Part shown: positions 42,801-55,000 of the stretch, piece by piece
Numbering within the stretch: the first letter of the stretch is position 1
Layout of the letters: every line of letters starts with the position of its first letter
Assembly (NCBI GenBank): GCA_013365325.1
Contig: JABVXV010000003.1
Span: 186,001-250,000, forward strand
DNA: 64,000 nucleotides
Reading direction: 5' to 3'
From: Dipetalonema caudispina
Taxonomy: Eukaryota; Nematoda; Chromadorea; Rhabditida; Onchocercidae
Translations under genes and position numbers: made by a program
Notes under the pieces: generated by a model
What the model saw: the letters and a program-made list of their open reading frames with translations, nothing else
What the model was told of the DNA's origin: nothing
Databases searched by the model: none

Positions 42801-45800
42801 AAATAGTTAGCAATAGATGATGCAAATTACAAAAACGAACAAAACCTGATTGCTATGTATTAAAATGTGAAGTAATACAATTAGATATGCTGCAGCCACG
42901 AAGCTGCAAGATAAAAATTCGATACAATCATTCCAGTGCAGTTGAGACAAATATATTTCCTATTACCTCTAATCGAGCGGTGCGTGCCATTGCTCTCGTA
43001 TTGGATCCACTGAGATACATCGGTCCATTAGTTTGTGGCGCGAGAAGAGAACCTCGAGACGGGATGTACGACGGCGCCGTAAAGGCTCGTTCACGCCGTT
43101 TCCTTTCTTTGTTTTTTCTTTTAAATTGTTGCTCTCTTTCCTCAATAATATCCGTTTAAAAGAAAGGAAAAAATAAAGCACGAAAACTAAAAAGAGCAAT
43201 AAAAAAATAAAAAAGGACTAACCATGTTCTCAAAAGAGTTATGGAAAATAATACCGAAAGTGAATTTGCTTCGCCGATAAAACATAAAGCTGAAGCTTCA
43301 CAAAAAAAGGCAACCAACCTGTCTCGACTTGAATATTTCATCTTCCACTTCACCTAATTTATCAAGTATGATTTGAGCTCTTTCAATATGAACGACACCA
43401 GAATCAGTGAGATGCCTGAAAAGATGTAACTGAGAATAGAAATAAGGGATGTTAGTAAACAAGAAAGATTTGAAAATGGACGATTATAATTTTCGGAATT
43501 ACAACATTTCAACACAAATCGAAATATTCAAGTTCTGCTCTTATCGACTCCTAACCGTCAGCAGATGAACATAAAAGATAATAAAATAATACCCTTTCAT
43601 TTTACAAACCATATCTTTATACAGTCTCACAAGTCTATCAATAGCATTCTCTCGAATTTCAAGTGAAGGTAAATGAGGTAGGAAATCGTTGCCAACAAAA
43701 AAGCACATGAATACCTGAAGAGATAAAAGTTCACTGCCCCATAAAGGACTAAAATTTTTCCAGCGTTCAAATTTCAAAAATCATGACGTAGAAAAAATAA
43801 TAATCATGTTTAATAAAGTAAAGTAAATTATATGATTATATGATTAGTAAACATTGCAAATTCTACTTTCAAGTTTGAATTATTTCGAATTCTGAATTCC
43901 TTCACTGTCCAAAAAATTTAATATCACCATCAGCATTTGGCCAATGTTTGTTTTATGTCTTAAAAAATTATTCAAGCTGAAAACCTTACCCAATCATCGA
44001 TCGCTCGTTCTAAATCAAAAGGTATGGAAGAATTAGGTATTTGCAGTTCACGCTCGAGGTATTCTCGGAGCACAGGCAACCGAACGAATATAAAATTTGT
44101 TTCTTTTTGTAATGGAGAAGACTGACATTCCGAATCGTCGTCATGTGCCAATCTGTAACTTTAAATTTTAAGATAAAGATTTTTTCAACGTGAATCTAAA
44201 CAAAAATAAAATTGACACGATTACTTGACTTTGATTTGAACCTCCCGCTAAAATGTTTTTTTTTCCGCACATAAATACAAAGTAGAAAAACCAACCCTTT
44301 GCAGTCATTTAAATCGTGACCATACTGCCCACAAAGATCACATGGTCTTTGTTGATTTGGCACAAATTCCTCTCTTATAATGTTGAAATTAGGCTCATGA
44401 GTAGCCAGTCCCAGCATAATCAAGTCTGCATCTGCTCCGCACAAGCAATGTACGGTATTGGGATCATGGGATGGAGATGCTCTTTGTCGTCGTATAAAAT
44501 CCATGATTTTGTGCTCACCTTCTCCTGGCACATTTGCATCTGATAAGATCACCTTAAATTTAATCATTTGGTCTGCAAAGGAAGACCTAAAAAAACTGAA
44601 AGGTACATCTTTTATCTTCAAACTTTTGAAGTATTAAATGTCACACAGTAAACTCAAACGATCTCGCAATTTCAAAAAAATAAAGATTATGGAAAGCTTA
44701 CCGCAATTTTTTCCCAACCTGGGTCGCTATTGAGTCGTTGATGGACATAATAACGAAGAGCAACAGCTAGTCTGTAAAATAATGTTCAAAGCAAATCCAA
44801 AATACATAGTTGCTGAAGAAATTGTTCATAAATTCATGAAGTTTGAATAGGCTTACCTTGCCATGAACGGTGTACCCGGTGTTATGCAATTACTATCGAA
44901 ATGTTCATTTTTCTTTTCAGGAGGTAGTGGGTAACCTTCACTTTCTAGTCGTGATCTTGTTTCAGCAATTTGTTCAACTTTTTCAATAGCTTCCTTGGAG
45001 GCACGGAAACGTCGGCTACGCTGCTGATTCATCTAAAGTGTGTTTTTGTTAGCCTATGAAGAAAAAGATATATCACCACATGAACTGATTTTTCAAATTC
45101 GATGAAATTTGGAGTAGTCAAGAACAATGCATAGTGGTATCTAAAACTTTATGTCAACTGGTATTTTCAAATAAATGTAAAATGTTATATATATATCCTA
45201 AAAGAATAACCTTTGCTCTTGGAGCCACACCATCAATTGCCATATAGAGAAGTTTGCGAGGACGAACGATTGCAAATAACCGATCTATATATTCGAAAAT
45301 TAGTGTCTGAAAGGAGATATGTGTAATCAAGGAAAATGCAAATAGCAATTGGATTCATTTAACAAAAGCTAAAGTGAAGGCAAAAAAAGGTGTAGAATAT
45401 TTGTACATTATTAAATATGAGTGAAATGACTAAAACAAGTGGTAGTTTCGATTAATGTAAAGAATTATTTTGTCATCTAAAACACTAACAAACATTTCTT
45501 CTTCTGTTCTGGGGGAGGGTCGATCCTCTGGATGAGTACATGGATGAATAATACCATTCATGTCCAGATATAAATTATCGAACTCCTGAAATAAATTTCG
45601 TGATCAGCACTCGTTCAAGTTAATTACAAATATATTTTGGAATTAAACAGGCTTGCATCTAAGAAGATTCGTACACCTGTACACCAGATTATGCGGTACA
45701 CATTCTGCTGAATCACCTGGAAATTAGGGTTTGGATCGACAGTATTAACTGGAATTCGAGCTCCATTTAGGTCACGCGGCTTCTCCTCTACAGCATCCAC

Positions 45801-45854
45801 AATCACTGAGGGATATTTGCGAGTCAACCATCGAAAAAAAGCTGGAACACCCAT
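39848..45854 (-). CDS. xrn-2: 5'-3' exoribonuclease 2 (XRN2), complete
   Basis: XRN2 is the processive nuclear 5'-to-3' exoribonuclease for rRNA/snoRNA trimming, torpedo termination and nematode miRNA turnover. Nineteen exons in transcript order: 45854-45717, 45585-45490, 45306-45211, 45032-44857, 44771-44702, 44552-44296, 44152-43990, 43714-43593, 43415-43319, 43140-42967, 42785-42714, 42584-42405, 42320-42166, 41873-41686 (or -41702), 41459 (or 41442)-41319, 41008-40875, 40758-40627, 40470-40250, 40052-39848; about 927-938 aa (human 950). [15 protein letters not shown] is the invariant start. Active-site motifs present: [29 protein letters not shown] and [17 protein letters not shown] zinc knuckle ([14 protein letters not shown]) marks XRN2 rather than cytoplasmic XRN1, and the Arg/Tyr/Pro-rich tail is typical. 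The boundary between exons 14 and 15 is ambiguous. All motifs look functional. Confidence 0.96.
40169..40206. repeat. 20-bp direct repeat, two copies
   Basis: AAGTTTTTAATTTAATTTGG at 40169-40188 is repeated head-to-tail, last two bases apart, at 40189-40206. It lies in the last xrn-2 intron. Confidence 0.85.
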
Positions 45855-45884
45855 TGTAACAATTTTGTGCTTTTTCTATCCTAA

Positions 45885-45895
45885 AATCCGTCACA
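45885..45895 (-). promoter_or_regulatory. possible SL trans-splice acceptor of xrn-2
   Basis: On the minus strand GGATTTTAG followed by GATAG lies about 35 nt upstream of the xrn-2 ATG. Its form matches nematode acceptors and no upstream coding exon is needed, so a spliced leader could be added here. Unproven. Confidence 0.35.
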
Positions 45896-46920
45896 TGATT
45901 ACATGAAACCTTAAGATGACAAAAATAAAATATTTTATAAACCAGAAGCTCTGCAAAATATCTCAACACGTAATTCACAACCTCTCAACACCAACATCAC
46001 ACCCACACGTCTCGTACTAGACGTCACAATCTCCCACTCCCACGTTGATGCCCACTCATGGACTTACCTCAATATGACTGCAGTACGTCACGTTGGAGGA
46101 GTTACTGCGAAAATCACGATCCCACCGCTGAGATTTACGACCGGGATTTCGGGATTTAATTGAATGCCTCGAGAATACTGATGCATGATAAGATTTACTT
46201 TTTGACACTTATCATATTCCTCCTTGATAGGTTACGTGTATAATGATGGAAAATTTGCCACGTATTAAGCATACCTTCTCCTTCCTCATCCTTACTTACT
46301 TCTTGTTGAAGTGGATGCGAACAATGATTGATAAATATACATTGAGAATAAGGACGCAGTTAAAGTATTGGATTAATTTATTTTCAAACAAGTGATGATA
46401 TAGGTAATAATTTCCTGTAACTTATCGTCTAATTCATCTATTTTGTATTGTTGAGGTTTTTTACACTGCTTAAAAATGATAGTTGAAAATATCGTTGATT
46501 TGTGGAATAAAGAGAAAAATTCTGTTGTGCGTTTTTATCGTTATCAATCTTCGATTTGCAAATCGTAATATCGCCAACACTGATGGCAACTACGGAAAGT
46601 AAAAATTAGAAGTAAACTTTAAAATGGCCAGAATAGATTTTAAGATGACAAAAATATTCTTAAAAAATAAAATGTAGTATATGAAAATGAGGTCCCAGGA
46701 AATACTATTGTGTTTTTTTTACTGGTTAATGATTGCAAGATCAGTGGAAGTATTCAGTGAAATTAGAATAACATAGTATAATAGTAATGTGTTACAAATT
46801 TTATTGCGTCACCAAATGAAACGGAGAGGACCGGATGGGTATGGTACTACCGGGAAGGTGTTAATTCAGGTTGCGTAAGCTGAGCTATTGTTTAAGGTCA
46901 AAAAAAAAATCTTCAGCGAG
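45896..46920. other. intergenic upstream of xrn-2
   Basis: Just over 1 kb of mainly AT-rich DNA. It would contain the xrn-2 promoter. I see no coding exon, tRNA or repeat family in it. Confidence 0.6.
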
Positions 46921-47480
46921 TTAGATAGCTTTGAATTTGCTTAATCCCTCTTCCTCATTAACCCCCGCATCATCTGTCCCTTCTGGTGCAAGCATTCGTA
47001 TGGGTGGGGCACCCCGCGGCGCTCTTTTCAAGGATCTTCTAGAAGGACCACCTGCCTGTCTGTCTCTCCACTGCACTTTCCTTACTGTTCTCTCGAAATA
47101 CCCAGCCTAGAATCTTTCTACCTTCTGGCATCAATGTGTGAAGTGGATAAGGAACACCGATTAGTGACCACTGTGTAGGTCAGTCATTGGTGCATGGACC
47201 TCTCCGATGGCGATAATCCTCTTTACACCAACAACAGCTATAGCAACAGCATCAATACAGTTCCACTGATCTGATAATTGCATTTACTCATTTTTTATGT
47301 ATTCATATACTTGTTGCTTCCATACTGATAACAACAGTCAAACAATTCTAATTAATTATGAAAGGTTGACATATTACCAGGGAATTTGATAAAAGAATCA
47401 TTGATGACCGAACAAAAGTAACGAATCAATCCTGGCACTTTTGCGATCGGTATTGGGCAGTATGTTTGGAACATCCTCAT
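46921..47480 (-). CDS. possible unrecognised three-exon gene, 119 aa, unknown function
   Basis: Proposed exons in transcript order: 47480-47378, 47270-47200, 47106-46921 (stop TAA). The three pieces keep one frame (phases 1 and 0) and total 360 nt. The first ATG is preceded at 7 nt by AACCGTTCAG, a plausible trans-splice acceptor; exon 1 ends at a good donor (G|GTAATA); exon 3 begins after ATTCTAG. The weak point is the exon 2 donor (GAG|GTCCAT). Exon 1 reads MRMFQTYCPIPIAK; exon 2 is hydrophobic (CIDAVAIAVVGVKRIIAIG); exon 3 is basic then acidic (RRSLKRAPRGAPPIRM, then LAPEGTDDAGVNEEEG). Exon 3 coincides with the only clearly GC-richer patch between xrn-2 and the bHLH gene. No family recognised and no clear signal peptide; it could instead be a terminal fragment of another gene or a chance open frame. 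Confidence 0.4.
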
Positions 47481-49054
47481 TCTACATCTGAACGGTTAAA
47501 ATAGACCGATGATGTTTCTTTCTCCTTACAACGCTATTTTGAGAGTGGTTTATTAAGGTCATTGGTCATCTCCGCCGTTTTGCAAACTCTCAGAGAATTG
47601 TATTTCAATTATTTTGTATTTCTTTCTAGTATAGTTCTTAAGTGTGAGTTTAATTTGGATAACCTATAAAAGGAGACGATTATATATGCATCCATTTATT
47701 GTCATCATTTAGGAGAATGAACGAAGTAGATTATCTCAAGAGTTTTGCATACCATTTAATATAATATGCAAATGAGATACATTGAAGGGCAACTATTAAA
47801 CATGGGACTGTAAACCGTTCAGCAGGCGGTTATGAGATGATAAATTGCTGCGACATTTGACTGTGGAGATATCACATGCACTTATTGCATTTCCACAACA
47901 TTTAGATCTTTTTATGCAGTCTTTTTATAAAATAATATTAACAAATATTCAGATAAGTTAATGAAACGCAGTGTTATCGGGTCAAAAACTGACCTGTATT
48001 ACGGTCATATACAAATGAAAAAAGGCACAGAGGCGGAAGGAAAGAAAGGTTAATGTAAGTGTTTCGTAGCTATTTGATCCGATCTCCTGATAATATAAAG
48101 GACATTTTATTTCGCGGAAACGTTTAATTACGCGATCATATTACTGTAGCGTTACCGGTAGCATATGTCTTACCGATATGTTTTTAAATGGTGGACACCA
48201 AATGGCTTCTAAATTGCTTTTTTTTTAAACAATTCATGATTGTTTGATTGAAGTGAAGAATATAACGCAAGTGGGTTTATAGAGAAATAGCAATTTATTG
48301 ACATGAGTAAGCAAGAAATAAGTAAGGTGATAACTTCTTGATACTTTGTTATCACTTTATTTATCACAAATGAAGTTATCTCATGAGCTTCATTTGGAGT
48401 GCACAATTTTTCCCTTTCTTCTTCATGAATCAATTTATTTTGCACTGGAGAAGAAGAGTACAAAACAATTACGAGTAGTAAGTTTAATTTTTGAAAAGCA
48501 TGGTTATGTGATTAATTCAGTTCATTCAGAAGGTTATACTTAGCTTATAAAGCTTATTATTATGCATACAATATCTCATAAGATAATTTTTTTATGGAAT
48601 ATTGGTTAGGGAATAGAATGGATGTACTATTGAAAATGTGTTAATTGATGGGTTGCAGCGAGTAATTTGCGAAGTACTTCCTTATGTTCCAGGCCTCTCT
48701 ATTGGGGTCATCATCAACTTCTCACATTTCCGCAATGTGTTTGCTATTTTCGGATTAATTTCCGGATTATTCGATGAATCGTTTCTTAATTTCAAGCTAA
48801 TTTACGTCAACAGCCGTCGAGAGAATATCATTTTGACTTATGTTTACTTTAATATATTGTCAATTTAGGCAGTCTTAGTTAGTTATTATATTTATTTTAA
48901 AGGAGCAAGAAATATAGAACGAAACAAGAAGAAATAAATGAATAATGTTTTAAAAACTAAATTTGATTACAATTATAACCATAAGAGTCTTAAAGTTAGT
49001 TTCAAACTACCATTTTCAGTACATGAATTTTTTTCAAATCATGAACTAAGCAAA
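47481..49054. other. intergenic between the small candidate gene and the bHLH gene
   Basis: About 1.6 kb of AT-rich sequence. It contains a small stem-loop cluster (48,327-48,380) and several short overlapping open frames on both strands that show no protein character. No other feature seen. Confidence 0.55.
48327..48380. repeat. nested small inverted repeats
   Basis: GTGATAAC at 48327-48334 pairs with GTTATCAC at 48348-48355, and the overlapping GATAACTTC (48329-48337) can alternatively pair with GAAGTTATC at 48372-48380, so two mutually exclusive hairpins are possible. Confidence 0.7.
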
Positions 49055-50960
49055 TTATTTATCTTTCCGGAAATTTTTTGTTAAACCGGTATTTGTAATC
49101 AAACAATTGACACAGAAGCAAAAACCGTTAATAGATTTAACACATGGTTGTACGGGTACGGGTACAGGTAGTGGTACTGATACAGGTACAGAAAGCCTAA
49201 GAAGCGGTTGTTTCGTCTCGGGTACCAATTTGAAAGGTAAAGGTGGAGGTGATGGCCTGAAGAGTTCAATTGGTGCTAATGTACTTGGGGATTCTAAATG
49301 CGATATAGACGTGGATGTTTCATGGAGAACTGTTGCGGCATTGCTTTGATTACTATTTTGAAGTTCATCCAATTTTCGTCTCAGTTCGTTATTTGCATTT
49401 GTTAGATGTTTGATCCTAAACGAGGACTTCCAGATAACTCATTAATTCATTTTTAGACGAAGACAACCTTATCACTTGAAAATTTTTTGATGAAAATAAA
49501 AGCTGAAAATGAGTAAAACCCAACTTGAAGCTGGAAACACCACTAGGTACAAATAGAGATGCACAGGACTGATAGGGACTACTTGATTTCCATTTTATCA
49601 GTTACTGTTTACTGAAATGGTTAGACTTACCAGTTACTAGCTAGAAGCAGTGTATTGATCTTAGACATTTTTCTGGATCCGGTACGATGCGAATATGGCA
49701 AGCATTGTCGGAGCTCGTCAAGTGCATCATTCAAATCATGCATCCTTTTCCGTTCCCTTGAATTAATACTCATACGTAGGACTGCCTGTTCCTGAAAACT
49801 TGCAAATATCTGGACCTGACCCCTACAATATCTGAAATTAAAGTTGTTAAATGGATTTCTCAAGAACTAAAGGAAATGAATACCTCCTCATTAAGACCTT
49901 GCAATTTATTCGATTTGCTGGGATTAACTTTTTTTCGTCTTACATATGGCTCGATTTCTTCCATACTTAACAGACTACTCTGAAATAAAGAACAGAATGG
50001 ACAATATAGTTACGATTACGGTAAATACTTCAACTTCAGCAATGTATCATAAGAAGTGTTTAGCAGAATTAATATTAGCTTGGAAAATCTTTGCTTACCT
50101 TTTTGTTAAATTCATAACATAATTTTGATCTTTGAAATTCGATTTCATTAAAATTCTATTTTGAAATTCAACCAGAATTCAATTGTGATTTTATTAGCAA
50201 AAACTGCTCATTGTGCACTAGAAATACAGCACTGGTGATTTTTATTACACATAATGCTAAAAGTTTAATAGTTGCTTAATAGTCGAAACTCATTTTCAAG
50301 GAACTTTCTGATCAAGAAGCTTACAAAAGTGGACATCAAGATATTTCGTCCAATTAATCCATTGATTACGCTACCGATGGGATAATTGAGCACTAGATTT
50401 ATTGTAGTAGAAGGATGTTATGATAATTAAGCTTTAGATTTATTCTAATACAGAGGCGTTGCGGTAATTAAGCACTAAATTTATTGTGATGGAGGGATGT
50501 TATGGTAATCAAGCGTTAGACTGTTTTTGATCGTAAAATACTGATAAATTGGGATATTTCATATACTGTAAGACCTAGATCAGCGGATCTATATTTAGGC
50601 TAAGGAAGTACAAAGGAAATCAAGCAGCTGAATTAAATTTGCATTTGACCGAATGTAACCTCCACTTCAAAAATTTCTGAAACAAAATTATCGAGCGGCA
50701 TTTCAAGTACCACCACCATATCAATTAACTTCATTGCCTAAGCGGTATTGTCACATTATCACTTAATTGTGAATTTCATTTTTCTTCTCTACCTAAATGT
50801 TATAATATGATTGTGGGATAACACTGCACTGATAAATTTACCTTCTGGAAAGATTATTAAACATGAGCGAAGATTGCAAATGTAGTAGATAAGTAAATAG
50901 TCAAGTAATGAATAATAGTGGGAAGTTTACCGTTCTTGGAGAATCCTCCGAGTCGCTCAT
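49055..50960 (-). CDS. Olig-family bHLH transcription factor (hlh-16/hlh-17 type)
   Basis: Four exons in transcript order: 50960-50931 ([10 protein letters not shown]), 49979-49884, 49791-49631, 49415-49055; 215 aa. The bHLH domain spans about residues 47-106: basic region [20 protein letters not shown], where [11 protein letters not shown] is the E-box-contacting Olig/BHLHE22 signature, then helix 1 [10 protein letters not shown], a loop with [11 protein letters not shown], and helix 2 [14 protein letters not shown]. Upstream is a basic patch ([14 protein letters not shown]). After the domain a helix ([11 protein letters not shown]) runs into a Pro-rich tail with Val-Pro repeats. Olig proteins act in the nucleus in neural or glial fate. 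The C. elegans candidates are HLH-16 (chromosome I) and HLH-17/31/32; linkage to other chromosome I genes here hints at HLH-16, which I cannot prove. The first intron is about 950 bp and carries a minisatellite. Confidence 0.85.
49151..49191. repeat. degenerate GGTAC-type hexamer repeat inside coding sequence
   Basis: On the plus strand GGTACG/GGTACA/GGTAGT-type units follow one another. On the coding minus strand they make Val-Pro repeats in the C-terminal tail of the bHLH protein. Confidence 0.75.
50381..50535. repeat. 41-bp minisatellite, about 3.7 degenerate copies
   Basis: Units start at 50381, 50422, 50463 and 50504, each opening GATAATT(G/A)AG or GGTAATTAAG-like and ending GGATGTTAT or a variant; the last copy is partial. 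It lies in the first intron of the bHLH gene. Confidence 0.85.
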
Positions 50961-51247
50961 GACGCGAATGTCCAGTAACTACCGAAGGACGATAAGCGGT
51001 TCAATAAGATGACCCTTCTTGATTTGCTTTTTAAAATTTTCAACACTCCACGAGCACTACCAATGATCGTCTCATATGTAGCCCAGAGAAGTTGATGGAC
51101 CTTCCTACTGTCCAAAGTGCACAAAAACATCCACCAATAGGGCGGTCCTCTCTGCTCATTTGTTGATGTTGATGAAATAACTACCGTAAACATAGGAGGA
51201 AAGAATAGACAGACATGCACATACTGCTATAGAACTTCTCACATGAT

Positions 51248-51265
51248 GTGCACCCCGTGGTGCAC
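51248..51265. promoter_or_regulatory. 18-bp dyad upstream of the bHLH gene
   Basis: GTGCACC and GGTGCAC are inverted around a CCGT centre, about 290 bp upstream of the bHLH ATG. A dimeric transcription factor site is possible. No factor is assigned. Confidence 0.35.
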
Positions 51266-51669
51266 ACAATTTGTAACAGACACACACAATACCGTAGCTT
51301 TCTCAGCTGTCTCGTTTAGAGATGCATATTATATTCAAATGATTGTCGAATAACTTTTGATCGGTGTTGTGAGTGCTGATCTATGAAAATGTTACGCTAT
51401 CGTTTCATATGCTATTCAGGAAGATACTATCAGTAATAACTATATTATTTTGATATGACAAATTGTTTTAATAATGCTAGGCATATTTGATTAATTAAGC
51501 TTGTTATGCATGAAAAAATGATAACCACGAAATACTTCCCGAAACAAAAGCTTCATGACAGGTTAATAGATAATGGCATTCTTATCATTTTTAATGGAAA
51601 CATTTTGTTAGCATAAAATGACAGCATGTTAGATTCAATTCTAATAAGGTGTCATTTCATGCTAGCAAA

Positions 51670-51704
51670 GTGTGCACGTGTGTGTGTATGTGTGTGTGTG
51701 TGTA
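51670..51704. repeat. GT/CA microsatellite
   Basis: An alternating GT run of about 35 bp interrupted by a CAC and an A, likely length-polymorphic. Confidence 0.9.
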
Positions 51705-52029
51705 TCACAGGAGTAATTGAAATGATCTTTTTTACGAAAAGCCATGGACAATTTAGATCTATGTCCGAATATTCAGACTTCATGTTCCGGATCCGACTGC
51801 ACATTAATGTAGCAAGATGTGAGCTGAGAGGGATTCTCTCCATCAAGTGTGTTTTCGACATTGGCAAAGAAGGTCAAGTGTTACTATTTGTTTGACTTTG
51901 AATCATTTTAAGCAAAATTTTTAATTATTAATAACAAAAAGTAAACAGAATGTTCGATGTATAAAATAATTCATTTCAAGATAATGAAGTAATTGTGGTA
52001 AATAATCTTTTTTACAAGTTAGGGGGAAC

Positions 52030-55000
52030 TTAGAACAGTTTTACCACACAATCTGTGCCAGGATATTCAGGAAGGTCTAGATGGTACTTTACAGCGAGAG
52101 CTTTCGGTACAAACCGACCGCCGACATAGTGTGCTCGACCGTGGAAATGTTTTGCACAAAGTTTCGGTACAGTTAACGATATTAAAACATCAGGATTGAA
52201 TGCGAGTTGTCCCTCAAGTGGTCCCTTCTCGACGTCCCATCCTGAAATACAACATACCGAATAATCAGAATGATTTAATTGAATGAAATCAGAATTTGTT
52301 ATTTGATTGCTGAAAGTAAACAACATGGGATGAATCGGGTCATTTCCATAACGAAACAAATTTACGGAAATCGAAAAGAGTGAAATGTGGATGGAATTCA
52401 CGAGGACATGATCAAAAGAATCAGAAGCAATTTCATCAGCAGGGAGCTGACAAAACGGCGGTATGCAAAAAATATCAGTAGAAAATCTCATTAACGACAA
52501 TGACGGGAGGAATAAGGTGTGAAAAAGGAGAAGTGGAGCACCCTTTGAATACACAACTCTTTCATCAACAAAGCATTGCGATCTTCCTCATACCATGCAG
52601 CATCTTTTCAATTTACTAATTACTTTTTATTGCTTACAGTGAAAAGCGTCTTAAATTTCTTCAACACTAATGGCACTGAGAAAAAAGAGAACGAAAAGGG
52701 GAGAAAATCTGTTTCCACCACTATGACCACTTCTTAAGTGATGCTGTACAGCGGTTTTCCAAAAAAAGTACTGTATTCTCAACTAACGACAGAGCCCGAT
52801 TCTAAACTTCAAATTCCATACTGTTTAAATTATTACATCGAAATGACTTGAACTGTTTAGTTCAATTCTGCCGTTTAAAACAAAAGTTTTTGAGATTCTA
52901 ATTATTTCAATGAATTCTTCGAACTTTCTGTAGTCATTTTTCAAACCTTTCATGGGAGAATGTTCGTTTGAAGTTGAAAAGCAAGTCAGTAATTAGTAAT
53001 TAGTCAAAGCAGGAAATTTTGGTCAGTAAGTTGCATTTTATCAAAATCGAAAAACATAAAACTTCTAATACCTAGTCATGAACAAGCTTTATTTTACAAA
53101 TAACTTCTTTCAAGTTTGCTTTACTCGTTCATTTGAGCACCAAACTTTGAGGTGCATGGGAATACACAACATTGTGGAAAGTACGTAGTTTTTTATTAAA
53201 TAACAATCAAAAAAGCGGCTGCAGAAAAATGCTGTATTCAAGCGATATAAATATTTATACTCGCTCTGAAAACATCGGAATAAATTCATTTACCTGAAGG
53301 TATATCGATTGACACCACTGGTAGGGAGCTTTTATTGACTGCTTCGATTATATCATCAAATGGTTGTCTTAACGGTGGTTTGAAACTAAATCCAAATATG
53401 GCATCCACAACCAACGTGAACTTATTTTTCATATCAGACGGATTTTTGAAAACACTGTCATCGATATGTGGTATACCCACTTTTTTTGTCTGCTTCACAA
53501 GGCGTTCCATCAGTTCTGATTTCGACTCTTTTGGATAGAAAATGAACGGTTCGAAGCCCTATGAATGTGCCTTATTAAATTTGGAGAGTTATCAGAATTA
53601 TCTTTCATTTTAGATATGCCAGAATTTCTGGTAAAGTGCTCATCAACAGCTCATGTCAATGCTCTATGTGATTATATGGCAAACGATTTGTTTGCGTTGA
53701 TGTTTTGGACATTGTTAACAGTTCAGTGGAAACTTCAAATATGAATACTTTATAGGGTAGCTTATTTTAGGTATAGTGTCATAGCTTAATTCAGTACTCC
53801 AAAGTAATCGCTGGCTATTCCTGAAAAAAACCGACATGTTTTCGCATGCTTACAAGAAGTGTTAGGTGGCGTGCACATACGAAACCATCACCGCCATTAT
53901 TTCCCGGCCCACAAATGATGAGGATTTTTCCTTTATCGTAACTACGTGCTATTGCATGAGCGCAACTTAGACCTGCAAGCTCCATTAACTGATCCACGCT
54001 GAATGCATAGATGCTGAATAGCTCGCGGTCTAGTGCAACCGCATCATACTGACTGAAAATAATGCCAAAAAAATGATGCAATATTGGAAAAAAAATGCAA
54101 AAAAAAATTCAGAAATTCAAAAATCGATTCAACTTTTGTAGGTAACGGTCATGTGCAAGTGATTACCTAATTTAACCATTTCAACAAATAAAAATAACGA
54201 AAACAAAGACTGAAGTTAGAGTGAAATACTTCCTGACACCTTTGTTATTCGTGATTGTGAAGATACCATACACTAGAATATTGAAGAAATACAATATGGA
54301 TAAAGATGAAGATAAACCATTTGTTGCAGTGATGATTTCGAATTAAGTGAGAAACACGGAAAAGAAATGCAGTTATCAGTAAATATGGCGAAACTTCTTA
54401 GTAGTGATATCAGTGGAATTTGAAATACATGAATGTGCAACAATATTAATGAAACAGGTAAAACAGGAATTCTAAAAGATGAGATACCGGAAGGTAAGAA
54501 AGAAGCATTATCAAAAGAAGGAGTTGTGAAGAATGTTACTCTAGGATTTCTTTAACAACAATAACAATAATCCCTCGTGAGTGCTTAAGAAAAATTAGAA
54601 AAATATTGCAATTAAAACTACAGGATAATACAGCTTGCGAAAACAACATAAAACAGTAAAATAGATAATAAGAGGGCACTGCTGTAAAATGTGAGAAAAG
54701 TATTTGAACAATGTTAGAAAAACTGAGAAAAAAATCTAGCGGCGATCGGGAAAAATATAATAACAAGTGTAAAGACAATTTTATTAGGAGTTACACATAT
54801 ACTACGAAAATACTTTATTAACTTTTGGGTGTGAATCAGAATCCAAAGAATGATATAATTCTGATAGTGGCTAATAGCTATATATAGAAGATAATAACAA
54901 ATGTAGAAGATTTCATCTTAAAAAATGAAACAGACCTGATGAAGGAAACATCGTTCACATTAGTCAGCGTAACAATACCTCTAGGTTCCATCAGCGCTTT

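Larger units (their letters stand above)
50961..52029. other. 5' flank of the bHLH gene and 3' flank of NAXE
   Basis: About 1.07 kb. The part next to the bHLH start (to about 51,240) is noticeably less AT-rich, as expected for a 5' UTR or proximal promoter. The rest holds a GT-repeat and no gene I can support. Confidence 0.55.

Noticed and set aside
42887..43159. 90-codon plus-strand open frame
   Set aside because: Antisense shadow of xrn-2 exon 43140-42967, which joins in phase to its neighbours.
48209..48543. Overlapping 84- and 65-codon frames on opposite strands
   Set aside because: Low-complexity AT-rich sequence around small inverted repeats; no protein character or splice context.
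50957..51220. 87-codon minus-strand frame overlapping the bHLH first exon
   Set aside because: It runs in another frame through the bHLH start; most likely 5' UTR or promoter.
52242..52554. Leftward-extended N-terminus of the last NAXE exon as a 174-codon protein
   Set aside because: The family motif [11 protein letters not shown] is rebuilt only by splicing to 53,294; the extension is intron.
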